A stretch of 64,000 bases of DNA from Selaginella moellendorffii. Lineage: Eukaryota; Streptophyta; Lycopodiopsida; Selaginellales; Selaginellaceae. The position numbers and the translations under genes are program-made. The notes under the pieces were generated by a model. It was not told the origin of the DNA. It did not search any database and worked only from the letters and a program-made list of their open reading frames with translations. The stretch lies in contig NW_003314302.1 in NCBI RefSeq assembly GCF_000143415.4, forward strand, positions 770,085 through 834,084, written 5' to 3'. The first letter of the stretch is position 1. Each line of letters begins with the position of its first letter. Below, piece by piece: positions 20,543 to 32,614 of this stretch.

Positions 20543-23500
20543 ATCGAGAGTGGAAGAACAGCGTGAGATGGAGTAGCGGCGGTGGCGATCTGGTGGTGGT
20601 GGTGGCCGTGGTGGCCGTGGTGGTGGTGGTGGTGATCGCTGGAAGTGGAAGAAGTACCTGGACCGGCAAGGACGATACCGTGATAGCCGGAACCATCGCC
20701 CGGGAGAACCGGAGTGACCAAGATCTTCGCTCCACTCTCGCCACCACGCCCAGCACTGCCGCTGCCGCTGCTACCACCGCCGCCACCCTCGCCATCGTTG
20801 CAAAGAACAAAGCTCCTCCCGGACGCGTCCCGGACGAGCCTCTTGCCGAGAGCCATGCTCTCCGCCGCCGCCGCCGCGGCCGCCGCGGCCGCCACAGCAG
20901 CGGCGCTCTCCGCCGCCGCCGCCACCGTGATCATCTGCTGCTGCTGCTCCGCCGCCTCCATCATGTGGCCATTGACAAGCAGGCACTGCTGCCCGTCTTC
21001 GAGCTCGATGATGTGACAGTCCTTCCCCACCAATAAACTTAGCTGCTGCTGCTGCTGGAAAAGCTGATGGTGATGCTGTCCCAGTCCTCCTCCTCCTCCA
21101 TGCGTTATATATCCGGGTAGTAAATCACTACCACCACCACCACCAGCACCACCATTACCACTGCCAAGAGGAGCTTGGACCGGGATCAACCTGGGAGCTC
21201 CTTGCTGCTGCGAGAGCTGATATACACAAGACCCGGGTGGCAAGCTTCTCTGCTGCTGCTGGTGGATCTGTGCTGGACTGGCGTCGCCGGAGCTGTGCAT
21301 ATACGCCTTCATCATCGCGATTCGTGCCTTGTACGCTTGCGCGGTGGCTCCGCGCTTGGACTGGTTGACACTGCCGCTGCTGTCGCTGCTGGAAATCATC
21401 CAGGTCGGGACCAGCACCGGAATTCCCATTCTGTTCGCCACTTGCGGGGAGTCGCTGGTGGTGATCTTGGAGGCTTTCTCGTGCGGCTGCTGGGTCCAGT
21501 CGCCGCCAGCCTCTCTCTTGTGTGGCGAAGCTGTTCCCGGAGCATAAGTGTGTCGAGCTGACGTCGATTTGTCGCTGGGGCGCACGGACCGTTCCCCAGT
21601 GAATTCGACGTCAGACGGCGAAGCTCCTCCTTTGGCAATGGCAGCCGCCTTTGAAACCGACGTTGGACTGCCCTTCTCTTCGTCCGCATCGTCGTCATCA
21701 ATGACAATGACGTTTGCCTCTGCCTCCTTTTGTTTCTTCGCAGCTAGAAGCCAAGGCGGAAGATCGCCAGCGTTTTTCTGATCGCCACCCGGGCGAACTT
21801 TCTGCGGTTGCTGCTGCTGTTGTGGCTGATGTTGTTGGCTGCAGCTTTTATGAAGGCAGCAGTTCAGTGGTGCACCTCCCAGCTTGGCGGAACCAAGATT
21901 TATCTGGTGTCCATTGACCTGACTCAATATCCCATTCGGCAGAAGCCTCCATGTACCTGGGAGCGGGATCTGGGAGATTGCACTGTTGCTGGTGTAAGGA
22001 ACTGGCATCTCTTTCCCCAGAGCAAAAGTTATATGCTCGGCTGGTGCGGCCGACCTCGACGAGCAGCAGCAAGGAGTATGATATCCGGTGGCAGCAGCGT
22101 GTACGCCAGGAACCGAGAAGCTGTAGGGGCTTTTAGCTCCTTGCACATCTTTGTGACCCGACTCCACCATCACGTTCTGACCGAGGAGCCGCAGGACGGG
22201 TTTCTCCGCTTTGGCATCGCTGGACGATGCCTGAGCCTTGAAAGAAACCTGGTCGACGTCGATCACCGCTGGACGATCGCCGCCTTGCATCCACCCGGGC
22301 ACTTTCGGAATTTTGGTGGAGGAGCTTGGGAAACACTGCACTGCTTCTGTTGGATGGCCAACATTCTGGAACGGAAACTTTGACTTGTCCAGAGCCGATA
22401 CTCGTCCGGGTAACGCCTGATAGTATCCATGCACGCCTGTTTCTTTGAAGGCGACTCGATCGGTAGCTGTTGCCTTGGCTTCGCTAACCTGATTTTCTCT
22501 GTTGTAAGGACCCGCCTTTGAACTTGCTTCGACAACAGGTACCACCGAGACGCAGATGCTGTCAGAAGCCTGGCTGCACAAGTCGACCCTTGGTGCTGAA
22601 GCCTCGCTGTTTCCGATACTGGTAACAACAGAAGCGGGCGTCGAGGGAGTGCTGTTAGTCTTCGCCAAGGAGGCTCCTAACGTAGCCATCACAACCGCTG
22701 CCTTCCATGTTGGATTGTTGAAGTGGCTGTAGCCAGTTACCGAGTCGACTGAGGTTGATCTCAGGCTGGATATCATAGAGTCGTAGAGCGGAATAGACCT
22801 GGGACGCTGCAAAGCATTCTGCTTACAAGGCGTCATGACCTCCGCCACGATCTTGTTCTGCATGCATACCTCAGATTGCGCGGCTGTTGACACAGCCGGA
22901 GGGGCACTTGTTGCGACTATGGCCGGATCAGCAGGTGGACCAGTGTTTGCAGCTTCCATACACGCCTTGGCTCCCTCCGCTGATCTATCAGCATCCGCTT
23001 CACTTTCCACCACCGCAGGTACAGGAGGACCTTCAGGAATCTGCGTATCCGGGGGTGGCAAAGCGTCCGGAGCATCGATGGACGTATCAGTCTGGGTAGG
23101 TGCCTCGACTCCTTGAGGCTTTTCGCAATCTGCTTTGTTGGAGGAGGAATCGTCAGTGACATTGACTGGCCCCGTACACGCTGATCTTTTCGCTTTTTCT
23201 GGCGTCTTCTCCTGCTCCACCCCAGCAGGCTGCAAACTCGACGGATCCAAGCAGTTCGCAGAGCCGTGGCTCTCCGAAAGCTCGCAAGACTTCTCCAAGT
23301 TGTCTTGGGCCTGCATCGGGGGCAAGTTATTAGAGCAGAAGAGAGCAAAACAAGCAGAAAGCAATCGGAAACTAGCAAACTAGCTCTCATCCTGCTACAA
23401 CCAGCTCTGCTTCACTGTCCTGGTAACTATAGAAGTCCAAGTGGCGGACACGCCTGGCAAAACTCTCGTGATCACGTCCCGTCTAAACAATTCTAACAAC

Positions 23501-25107
23501 GATGTCTCGGCTGAAACCAAGTGGCAAACCCGCAAAGTCCTCGTTGTTCCCGTCCCGATGCTTGAATGCAGGCATCCACGTGGACAGGAACCTGGACCAC
23601 AAGGATTGCCCACCAACCAACTCCTGCCACCTGGAAAGGCCAAGCTCCCCCGCCAATGGGCCCTCAATAATGCTCTCGACGACGTTGCCATGCCTACTCT
23701 TCCCCTTCTCCTGTCGTTTCCGTTGCTCTACAAATCATCCACTTTGCGCTCTCCCACCGCATAGATGCCCATGCACCTCTAGTTTCAACCTCGCATCGGC
23801 CTTACCTATCCCTAGATCTCGCAGCAACCTTCGTGCCTGATCCTGTTCTAGTGCCTGTATCCCCCTGGAGTATCCCTGGAAATCCCTGCTTCCACCTCTA
23901 TAAACTCTAAAAGCTACGAGCATATCAAGCATGAAATGAAACAAGAGTAAAGAGAACGTACCTTGGAATGGCAGTAAGTTCCCGAGCTGATGGACGGAGT
24001 CCATGAGCTTGTCACCTCCACGGAGTTGCCGGAGCAATGACGCATCTTCTTGTGCGGCTCCGACCACTCGCCCGACTTCTGGACGCAGTTCCCTGTGCAC
24101 TCCCGCCGCCGCCTGCGAGCCGCCCGCTCCCCGGCGTCCGGCTTGATCGGGCTCACCAGGATCATCGACCGGGAGCCGCGGGACCTTGATCTCAAGTTGC
24201 GCTGCGCTTGCCCCGACGAGCTCTTGCTCGCGGCCGCCTCCTTGTCAGCCAGGACGACGACATGGTTGGGCGCACGTCGCTCACGTACCACTGGCTCGGC
24301 GTGCTTGGCAGTCGAATCGGACTTGGGAGATGGAGCCGGATCGGCAGCAATTATATCTGTTATGGACCGCATTTTTTGCACCTTTGCGCAGGAGCCCTTG
24401 TTGTTGACGGTGGTGTTGGTGCTGCGTAGCGCTACGACTCTCTGGCACTTGTCAGTTCCTGGCGCCGCCGAGAGGCACCCATCGATGTGAGCGTTGAGAG
24501 CTGTTACGGAGTGACACGAAAAAGAGGCGCAAACCGGGCATACATTCTGCTGCTGCCCATCCTCTCCCACGCCCTCGTCACCTGTGGCTGGCTTGGAAGC
24601 ACCAGCGTCATCTTCCCTGGCCGACCCTTGAATTGCTTCCACCTCTTCTGCTCCCGTGTCGGAGGCCTTGTCTTCTATGCAGTCCAGGCCCTTGTCTTTC
24701 GCTTCCCCTTCCTCTCCCCCCGTTTGGCCTGCTGCTAAAGTCTCTGACGCCGCAAGCGAGACACCGGCTTCCATCCTCTTCGATTCCTCCCCTGGGCCGT
24801 CCAACCCCTTGGACCCATCACGGGCCTGATTCTCAAAGTGGAATTGCACCTCGAGCTCTTGCTCGCCGGGATGGACCACTTCCGTCACCACGGCTCTAGC
24901 GTCGGCTTCGTCCTCCCCAGAAGAAGCTCTTACGGTTGCCACACTCGTCGGCGCGGTGGCATCTAGATGTGGCAGTGACTTCCCCTCACTCAGGTATCTC
25001 TGCAAGAGCTCCTCGGAAAACGGCCAGGTCTGCCTGATGTCCTGCTTGCGAACTAACGAGACGAAACCTCTGCAGTCACAATGATCAAAGAAATGATCAC
25101 TAAGAGA

Positions 25108-25143
<36 letters not shown>

Positions 25144-25377
25144 CTTCGCATCTAAAAGTAAAGGAAATGGGAAAACGTACCGTATGGTGAAATTTGACGT
25201 CAAGCAATTCTTCTCGGGAAGAGCTAGATCGAATTTGTTGCTGCTATCGGTGGCAGTGGCGGCGCTCGGCGCCACTGCCGTTCCTCCTGCAGCCTCTCCA
25301 GCCCGAAACGCAAAGATTTCGTCTCCACACGAATGGCGCTGCTGGTGGTGCTGGCATATCGGCGGTGCCACCTCCAT
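20398..25377 (-). CDS. Large UBZ4 zinc-finger protein, HAPLESS8-like
   Basis: Three exons (25181-25377, 23962-25069, 20398-23310) join in phase to about 1,405 residues. The first junction gives SNFTIR|GFVSLVRKQDIRQTWPFSEELLQRYL, a motif of a plant-specific family that I associate, from memory, with Arabidopsis HAP8. Near 24470-24545 is a Rad18-type UBZ4 finger: CPVC...AHIDGCLS, with Cys-x2-Cys-x13-His-x3-Cys, a ubiquitin-binding or DNA-damage-type fold. An Arg-rich basic patch (ERAARRRRRE) follows. The rest is low complexity: polyAla (near 20850-20900), polyHis (20590-20640) and a 21-residue polyGln (20476-20538), ending in QMRAADKGVICSWSYGQKS. A nuclear role is likely, but the biochemical function is unknown. 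The 650 bp second intron is long for this window. Confidence 0.8.
20476..20538. repeat. (CTG)21 repeat encoding polyGln
   Basis: Twenty-one uninterrupted CTG units on the plus strand are read as CAG on the coding strand, giving 21 Gln in the C-terminal tail of the UBZ4 protein. Further CTG/GCT clusters occur at about 20936, 21041 and 21250. Confidence 0.97.
25107..25142. repeat. (GA)n microsatellite in intron 1 of the UBZ4 gene
   Basis: A near-perfect GA dinucleotide run lies between exons 1 and 2. On the coding strand it is a long CT tract ahead of the acceptor site and may act as an extended polypyrimidine tract. Confidence 0.9.
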
Positions 25378-28300
25378 ACTCGTTCCCGCACCTTAATCCC
25401 GCTGCTGCGCCATTCGATCGGTCGCCAGGGTCAAGAACACGACGAAATATCGGCCACTGCAGAGAATGGAGACGGCCCTGCCGAAGAAATCACCACTCGT
25501 TCTTCTGGAAAACCTTGCCGCCGGGCCTTGGCTTCTGGAAATCTAGATATTCTCCATCCCAAACTACAATGCGCGCTCTAGCTATGCCGATCTACAGTCC
25601 ATGACCTAGCGCCGGTGAGCGCCAGCGCTCCATCGCGGATCGATGGCACTAGGGCATTCGTATCGAGAGAGAGAACGAAGAGAGAAGGAAAAGGGAGGAG
25701 AGAAAGCTAGGTAGACCGATGAATGGAAAATGAGAACTGGAACACCACAACAATGGGGGTAAAATAAAAATGAGCGCGGTGACTTCCCACGCGGTGTACT
25801 GCCTCCGCTGTTCACATTCACCGCGAAAATATCCTAGTGAGCATCCCCGCCGTTGAATCGACGCCGCCCTAGATTCGATCATGCTGACGTGGATATTCCT
25901 GTCATCTTTGCCGTCCACGTGGCCAGATATCCGGCCCTTGCAGTCTTGTCAAGGAAGTGGCGTTGGGTCCCAATGCACAAATTCTTTCCCGGTGATAGTT
26001 CGCGTAGAGATTATTTTTAGGGCTATATAAACAACAGCCGGTGCTCGATACACCAAGAGCTCGATTGACTTGTATAATGCGAGGAGCTCTCTTTTGTATT
26101 ATTGAGTGTTTAGTCAACTCGAGGACAAGGCAATGGCCTAGATTGCTCCCCCAATCGTTGGTTGGACTTGGGAGCCGTCGATTGACGTATGTGCCCCAGG
26201 GGAGTCCGCCACCTTTCCGTTTGGAAAGGGCATGCAAACAAGGGGTTAAAAGGGGCGAACGCTTCGAAGGTCCAGGAACCATCCGCCCTAAAAACCATCG
26301 CCGCCAAAAGTCTCCTCACAAGGCGACGCTTTGGTGCCCCGCGAATAGCGAATAGCGAATAGCCGGGCCTCGGATTTAAATCTCGGAGCGTGACGGCTCG
26401 CATGAATATGCGAATGTTTGGGTCGGCTGATGCCGCCCCCAGTCAAGACGCCGCCAGTCATTACCTGGTGGCCGAATAGGAGTTTGTGTGTTTTTGACAG
26501 GCCCACGTACGAAACTCCCACGTGGCTGTCCCATCTGGCTTGAATGTATGGTATGGCCGGGCCATGCATTCATCGGCATGGGCATGGATGGCCATGGGGG
26601 CGTTACCAAGGGCCTTTTCTCGGAGTCTGGAGTTTCAAAACTGGGGCTATCGCATCGCTCCATTGAATTAAATGCTTTTGCATTGTTTTCTCACACTCTT
26701 TTTAATGCTTCTTTTTTCTCGATTTTGAAACACACGCCCGACAACAACTTGTTACCGCCCCATGGAGGCTGCCCGTGCTGCCCGTACGGGAGGGAGGGTG
26801 CTATGTGCAAATACGTACCTTGCTGCCCATCCCGCCCTAGCTACTTTTATTGTAGGTTAGTTGAGGTTAGTTCAAAAGGCTGGGAAATATCCTACAGTCC
26901 GTGCTGGCACAAGAAGCTTTTCCTTTTTCAGAATATAAAATCTGTATAAATTGGTATTTGGATAATTAGAAGTTCTTGACCATGACTTTTTCAAGCCCTA
27001 AATATCCTCATAGTTTAACAAATACCATGACAAACTAAAGTGTATTAATTTAAAAAGTAAATACTTTCAAGAAAGTGAAAATTATTTCTATCTTTGAAGA
27101 TATGTTTCACTATATAACTTTATATTGAGTACTTCTACCACTAAGATTATCATGCATTAACTAGATTTAGTTATGTTAATAATTTAAATATAAATCAAAT
27201 CTTAGATATTCTTAAATATTTAAATGATATTTTTAATTAAATTTTTGTAAAAAAAATTAAAAATAAATATTTTTTCTTATGCTGAAAAGTTATCAAACCT
27301 CCTTTTCTGTGTGTAAAAATATTACATGCAAAAAGTTATATACACATTAATTTTAAATATATACACATGGCACAAATAGATTAAAAAAATTAAAAGTTGA
27401 AATATAGAGATTATTAATAATGTGTTTGTTTAGGATATATATATTTTATATATTTTATTATATTAAAAAATATAAAATTATATAAAATTAAAAAATACTT
27501 TATGTTTTTTAATCACAGTCTTAAAATTTTTAAAAACCGGGAGCATTTTATATCCAAATATTTGTTCAACTAAGTGGCTGATTTATGTATGCCTCAATTA
27601 ATTTATAAGAAAATTTAAAATTTAAATATTTTTCAATAAATTGGGCCAACTAAAATAAAATTGTAAAATTACTCTTTATTTTGGAAAATGTTTTATCAAA
27701 TAATAATCATATATATATATATATAATGGTTTATATATAATGATAATCTAGAATGATTGGAATTAAATCATATGTATAAATAAAATAAAACCAAAAAATT
27801 AAAATTTTCAACTTATTATGATCTAAGCCTTTTGAATCTTCATTATCCAATTTATATTAACTTTTACTATAGTCAATTATTATAACAATGAATATGAGTA
27901 ATGCAACAATTATAAATAGTAATAGTCATGTGATAGTTACATCACTTTTTATGTAATTGTTACCAAAAAGTAAATATGTAATATAATATAATGATAAATT
28001 ATATGTATATATACAAATATTATAAAGTTCACTTTTATAATTTAGGAAAAATGTAATAAATAATCATATTTCTTGTTTAAAGTATTTTAACTTAATTCTA
28101 AATAACAAAAACCTTACAGATATTCTTTAAACAATTTTATACAATTTCCCAGTGTTAATGGAGTAATGTATATCGAGGCTTGCGGCATCCTCAAGGCTGG
28201 ATGTTTTGTCCATGGCTTGATCCAAGAGTGTGGCTTCCAGAGCGTCCCATTTGTGGGAAACTAAAAACATGTATATTGTTGGGCATGCTCTCTGAGTCAT

Positions 28301-28395
28301 GGCAAAACCAATCTGCCAATGAACCACGCAAGATGGTTGCAGCATCCATCGAGGCATATAGAATTTAGAATATTTCAGGAGCAAAAAGCTACCAC
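25378..28395. other. 3 kb without a recognisable gene
   Basis: The first part (to about 26900) is GC-balanced and has several chance frames, none with a known domain. It includes a small triplication of gaatagc near 26341-26360. From about 26930 to 28140 the sequence becomes strongly AT-rich, with an (AT)n run near 27710-27725. No coding frame over 60 codons was found there. The minus-strand frame at 28127-28360 has no recognised match and probably lies in the 3' flank of the DUF3143 gene. The AT-rich block may be an old non-coding insertion or transposon remnant, but no terminal repeats were identified. Confidence 0.5.
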
Positions 28396-28970
28396 CTATG
28401 GTCCTCCCAAGATTGCATTCTCCAAATCTTCCCTGCAAAGTGCATAGCTAAATTTCCGCTCAATATCTCTCTCCAAGTTACCAGGGCCGCCCTTGAGGTA
28501 TCTTAAATCCAAAACAAGAGGTAGGAAGCAAATCAATAAAAGAAAAGAGAAAACAAAGAGACAACAAGCCACCTGATACGAAGCTCCGTGATCTCCAGAG
28601 ACAATTGCGCGTGCCAATCCGACCTCTCAATCACCCACGAAGCTCTCTCCTCGGCCGACTGTAAGAATCCCAAGCTCTTCAGCCATGCCTCAATGCAGGG
28701 AAGGCTGTGAGAATACAAAGCCGACTTCTTGTCAGGGAGGAGCTTCAGCCATTTGTCCGTCGCTTCGGCTTCTGGCGCATTGCTTCGCTTGTCCGCCCTC
28801 ACTATCACTACGCTACTTCCATAAGTAACACCCTTTCCTCGTCGGCAGAGGCTAAAGTATCTCTTCCTGGATAAAAGTGGAACCCCCTGCTCGAAGTACC
28901 TGATTCTAGAATCGAGAACCCATCCCGCTGCACCGGAAAAACCACCAGGAACACTAACCAGCGACGCCAT
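28396..28970 (-). CDS. DUF3143-family protein, probably plastid
   Basis: Two exons are joined across a short intron of about 80 bp: the upstream exon ends ...EITELRIR and the next begins YLKGGPGNLERDIERKF. The start is the ATG at 28970. The N-terminus (MASLVSVPGGFSGAAGW, Ser/Arg-rich) resembles a plastid transit peptide. The core LYSHSLPCIEAWLKSLGF, then WHAQLSLEITELRIRYLKGG, and the ending FSYALCREDLENAILGGP match my memory of the cyanobacterial and plastid DUF3143 family. That family is small, often of about 100 residues, and without a known activity. Its 3' end is near the start of the AT-rich block. The family call is from memory; targeting is inference. Confidence 0.65.
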
Positions 28971-29057
28971 GCTTCCTGGAGCAGCCCTAAATTGAAAAAC
29001 CGTATTCGCGGTTAGAGAGAAATATAAGTACCTCCGAAGTACCTGTGATGGAAGCTT

Positions 29058-30843
29058 TCACTGAGCTGGTGACTGTCTACGTTGGAATCCATTAACTTGC
29101 GGTGAGAGGGTGTGATTCGCGATCCCGTTTGGTGGTAGAAACACCCCTGTTCCCAGTGACATTCCACGTCCAAACTCGAGGCTCTGAAAAGATGAAGATA
29201 GCCTGGCCAGTGCGTTTGTGGATGACGATTGACGAGCCTGTGGTCTAGACGAATCTACCTGCGGTTTCAGCCTTCCAAAAGCTATCAGCACTTGCCGGCT
29301 CTGGGAGGGAGAAACCGCGCACTGAACTAGTTCCTTGCTGTTTCTCTGGAGCACCAAGAGGGACCTGTAAAAGGAGGACTAGCATTGTTGTTGTCAGAGA
29401 GAGAGAAGAGCAGCGTTTACCCCGGAGCAAGTGTCAGATTGAATAGTTTACCGGCGCTTCTCATTTCCAGATTCCTTTTGAATGTCAACAAGGACAGATC
29501 TCTACCGAAAGTCAGAAAGGACCGAGACAATGAAACCATGTATACTGGTTGGTCAAAACTATGATACGCACGAAGGAGCATAAAATCCTCCTGTAAACGG
29601 CACACAGCATTAAAAAAAGTAGAACCAAAACAAAAAGCTGTAATACCGGCTCAAACACACTAATGCTGCACGAGGTTGGCCTTTTATCTGGAGGAATATC
29701 TTGTAGCTTGAGCACGCGCTCGAGAAGAAAATCCAAAAACGGGGGAACGCCACCTTCTGCTACAATTTCCTCTGCAAGGTTTCCGTCAACAGAATAGCTT
29801 AGTGTCGATAACAAGATCAAAAAATGCGTTTTCTTTTCTGTACCCCTTGGCATTACCCTTTGGCATGGAAGACAGTTCTTGCTCTTGTTCTTCAGCGATA
29901 ATTTCTGATGGTATCGTTCCAAACTGTATCGATCGCGATCGCTTACGTCCTGCTCAAAGCTCGTAAGCGCTGAATCGTTTTAGAGATACAAAGTTACCTT
30001 CGCCACTTTTCACGATGTGGGACTGAGTCACCGCAGCCAGCAATTCAGTAGTATCAGCGACATTTTCATACACCTCCAGTCCTTCAAGAACATTCACCTG
30101 TTGAAAACTATTAGCGATGCCAAAAGCTCGCAGCAACGCAAACAAAAGCTTGCCTAACAAACAAAATCAAAAACCTGTTCGCCTTCAACGTCTTCCAATC
30201 CAACAATAAACTTAGGGGAGGAAAGGTTTGCCGCAGAAAGAGAAGACTTACTAGCAGCCTCCTCCGCCACAGACAAGGTGGACACCTTTCTTGACAAAGC
30301 TTGATCTGTGTAAACCAAATCCATTAGAGACCACCCAAGCAAGCAAAAACTCAAAGAAAAAAAAGTTTAGAGATGTTCTTCCAAACCTTCGAGGAGTAGT
30401 TCCTCTTTACTGGATGAATCCTCCTTGGCAGGCTCGCGGAGATCCTTGTTTTGCTGGAAGCTCGATCCTCGAAACGAGAATTTGCCAGAGCTTGGCAACT
30501 TCTCGCTGGCTTGAGCGTGATGGATCTTCTTTAGAGTCACCTGCTGGAGCGCCATGAGAACCTCCGCCACGGAGTAGTAGTGCTGCATGTGGAGAATGGG
30601 ATTCCAGCTGAATCGCCGCTGCTGGATGCAAGCCACAACCAGATCATACTCCCCGGGCGAGCCGCTCATCTGCAAATGCTGGCAAAGCGCATCGATAATC
30701 GCATTGGCGGCCGCGAATTCGCCCCTCAGCCACGAAATAAATCCATCCCTCTCGTCGGGAATCCAGTGCTGGGGATGGATCTCGGCGGCGCGGATCGGCA
30801 TTGGCGCGGCCGGGGAGGAGGGATTTGCCGCATCGGCGGCCAT
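29058..30843 (-). CDS. ALKBH9/10-like protein with lost iron ligands
   Basis: This plant protein is related to the RNA m6A demethylases of the ALKBH9/10 group (2-oxoglutarate/Fe(II) fold). It has about eight exons, and the start chosen is the ATG at 30843 (MAADAANPSSPAAPM). The N-terminal signature GFISWLRGEFAAANAIIDAL and CIQQRRFSWNPILHMQHYYS is strong. The catalytic part reads FEPEDFMLLRAYHSFDQPVY (about 29540-29600), then LTFGRDLSLL, SLLVLQRNSKELVQCAV and RQVLIAFGRLKP. In Arabidopsis ALKBH10B, as I recall it, the HxE ligand pair reads PPHLEQP and the distal His lies in ARHVM. Here the aligned residues are S-F-D-Q-P and V-Q-C-A-V, so at least two ligands look absent. It may be a catalytically dead m6A reader-like or scaffold protein. 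The C-terminal tail is Ser/Gln-rich. Confidence 0.75.
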
Positions 30844-31083
30844 ATCGGGAGCTATCGAGAGGAGATCGCCGCGAAAAGAGAAATCTAGCCAGATCGTGAG
30901 GGGAATCAGCGGTAGAACACGAAAGGCCGGAATATTTCGATCCCTCTTACCATCGATCGCGATTCTTCCTCGCAGCGCCTCGTGGACACCAGGCAAAGAT
31001 GCGAAGATCCAAAGTAGAATAAACCCTAAGCGTCTTTAATCCGTGTTAATAAAGCACTCGTTAACCTCACTTTACCAGCTTAT

Positions 31084-32396
31084 CTATTTGGTGCTCTTTT
31101 GGAGAGCCTCTTCCAAAACTTTTTGCAGCGTTTTTCTTCTTCTCATCGCGAGCGCAAGACAATCCTGGAAAAACGAGGAATCGAGGATGCCAAGCTTTCA
31201 CGATTTTGATTCTAGGAGAAGAGAACGAACCTGGATTGTTGCTGTAGAAGCAGTGGTCGATCCACCAGCCTTGTGGAGAGCGATGATTTTCTGGGAAGAG
31301 TTGAGGATCACGATCATCTTAGTGTCTAAAATGGCTTCCTCCTCGGCTGTGGGATCCGCGATCAAGGACTTTTGGTTCATGGCTACTGTCAGCGCGAATG
31401 GAAATTCACCGAGGTTGAGGCGTCGCGGTTGAGTAAACTCGATCCCATCGGAGCTTGCTTGGGCATCTGGAGGAGCCTTCGTGATCTTTCCCTCGCTTCT
31501 TACACAGATCGCGGGTACCTGTACTGTCCTGAAACTCTCAGCGAAAGAACAGAAGAGAACAGAGTGGCTTGGAGAAACTTACAATGCGCTAGAGCAGCTA
31601 CTGACGCGAGCAGTGCTGCGTCAAGAAGTGATCCATCGGCGTCTAAGCAATAAACGTCCTGGGAAAGTTGCAAAGAAAATAAGAACCAAATATGAATCAC
31701 TGTGGTGATGCTACCAGATAGATCATCCAAGCGGCTTTACCACTGACGATCGAGAGCTCACGTAAATCGACAACACCGGAGCTGGAAGAAGAAAAAATCG
31801 GAGCTTTGGGCATGAAGGAAAAAGAAAACCATCATACCTCAAGAGGGCATTTTGCAGCTGCTCGGTTATGACATATGCCTCCTCTGCTGGCCTTCCTGGC
31901 CTCACTCGAGGCGAGCAAATCGGTGGCATTACGAAATCTACAGCTGCTCGAAAGAAAATTCATACAGTTCAAGACTTCGTCTGAGAAAGGACTCACACAG
32001 GCAGCCTTGATCGGGTGTATCAGCAGCCGGCTCCATCGTCTCTAGCTTCGCTCCAGCCAGCATTGTCTATCGCAAAACCTCCCGAGTCCATCCAATCAAT
32101 CGATCAAATCAAAGAGCAAAGTCTCACAAATCTTACCGTGTTTCCAATCTTGACAAGCGCCGATCCGTCCGCCGACGACACAGCGTCTAGAAATCCACAA
32201 ATGCGTCAGAATACTTCGGAAGAAATCACGAATCCTCCTGCCAGGAAGAAATTCCCCACTCACTGAACGACACCGACGTCGGGCGCGATCGCGTGAGCGG
32301 CCTCCCATCCGGCCGCACCGACGCATCCAGGTAGCGCTCGAGAAACTGCGCGGGATACAGGCGCTTGAACGCATCCACCTCGACGTCGTCCGCCAT
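31084..32396 (-). CDS. RRP43: Exosome core subunit RRP43 (RNase PH fold)
   Basis: This is a subunit of the RNA exosome ring, acting in nuclear and cytoplasmic 3'-5' RNA processing. About nine short exons start with the ATG at 32396. Exon 1 reads FKRLYPAQFLERYLDASVRP followed by DGRPL, the standard opening of RNase-PH-like exosome subunits. Later exons carry ADGSALVKIGNT, AVDFVMPPICSPRVRPGRPA, VDLRELSIVSGKAAWMIYLD and CLDADGSLLDAALLASVAAL. The final exons have PFALTVAMNQKSLIADPTAE, EEAILDTKMIV and a basic tail ending at 31084. The RPGRP and D-x-D-G-x-x-x-D-A-A motifs distinguish the RRP42/43/45 group; RRP43 is the best fit. Ring subunits of this group lack phosphorolytic activity. A telo-box AAACCCTAA lies just upstream of the start. 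Confidence 0.88.
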
Positions 32397-32614
32397 AGCT
32401 AAAACCCTAAGAATTTCCTCGTGTGCCCTAATTAGGGCTGACGTGACACATCACGCCACGTCAGCAGGAGTAGGACAAGCAGGGTTTAAGAAGGGACCCC
32501 ATTTCCACACAAATATCACCCCCTGGGCTTTCTTTTCTATTCACAAAATTTGGGGGCTTTCTCTCTCTCCTTGGGCGCAAGAACACCATCGCTACAGCAG
32601 CGCGAGCAAGGGTC
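32397..32614. promoter_or_regulatory. 218 bp divergent promoter, RRP43 / KH gene
   Basis: The starts of RRP43 (minus) and the KH gene (plus) face away from each other with 217-218 bp between their ATGs. The telo-box aaaaccctaa sits at 32401-32410 on the RRP43 side. A CT-rich run at about 32560-32575 lies on the KH side and is typical of plant core promoters lacking a clear TATA box. Shared regulation is inference. Confidence 0.5.

Noticed and set aside
20407-21036. Plus-strand frame rich in Leu opposite the UBZ4 gene
   Set aside because: Its Leu run is the antisense reading of the CAG repeat, and the minus-strand frame has conserved motifs.
26376-26663. Pro/Ser-rich minus-strand frame between genes
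   Set aside because: No domain, no splice context and overlapping frames on both strands of similar length.
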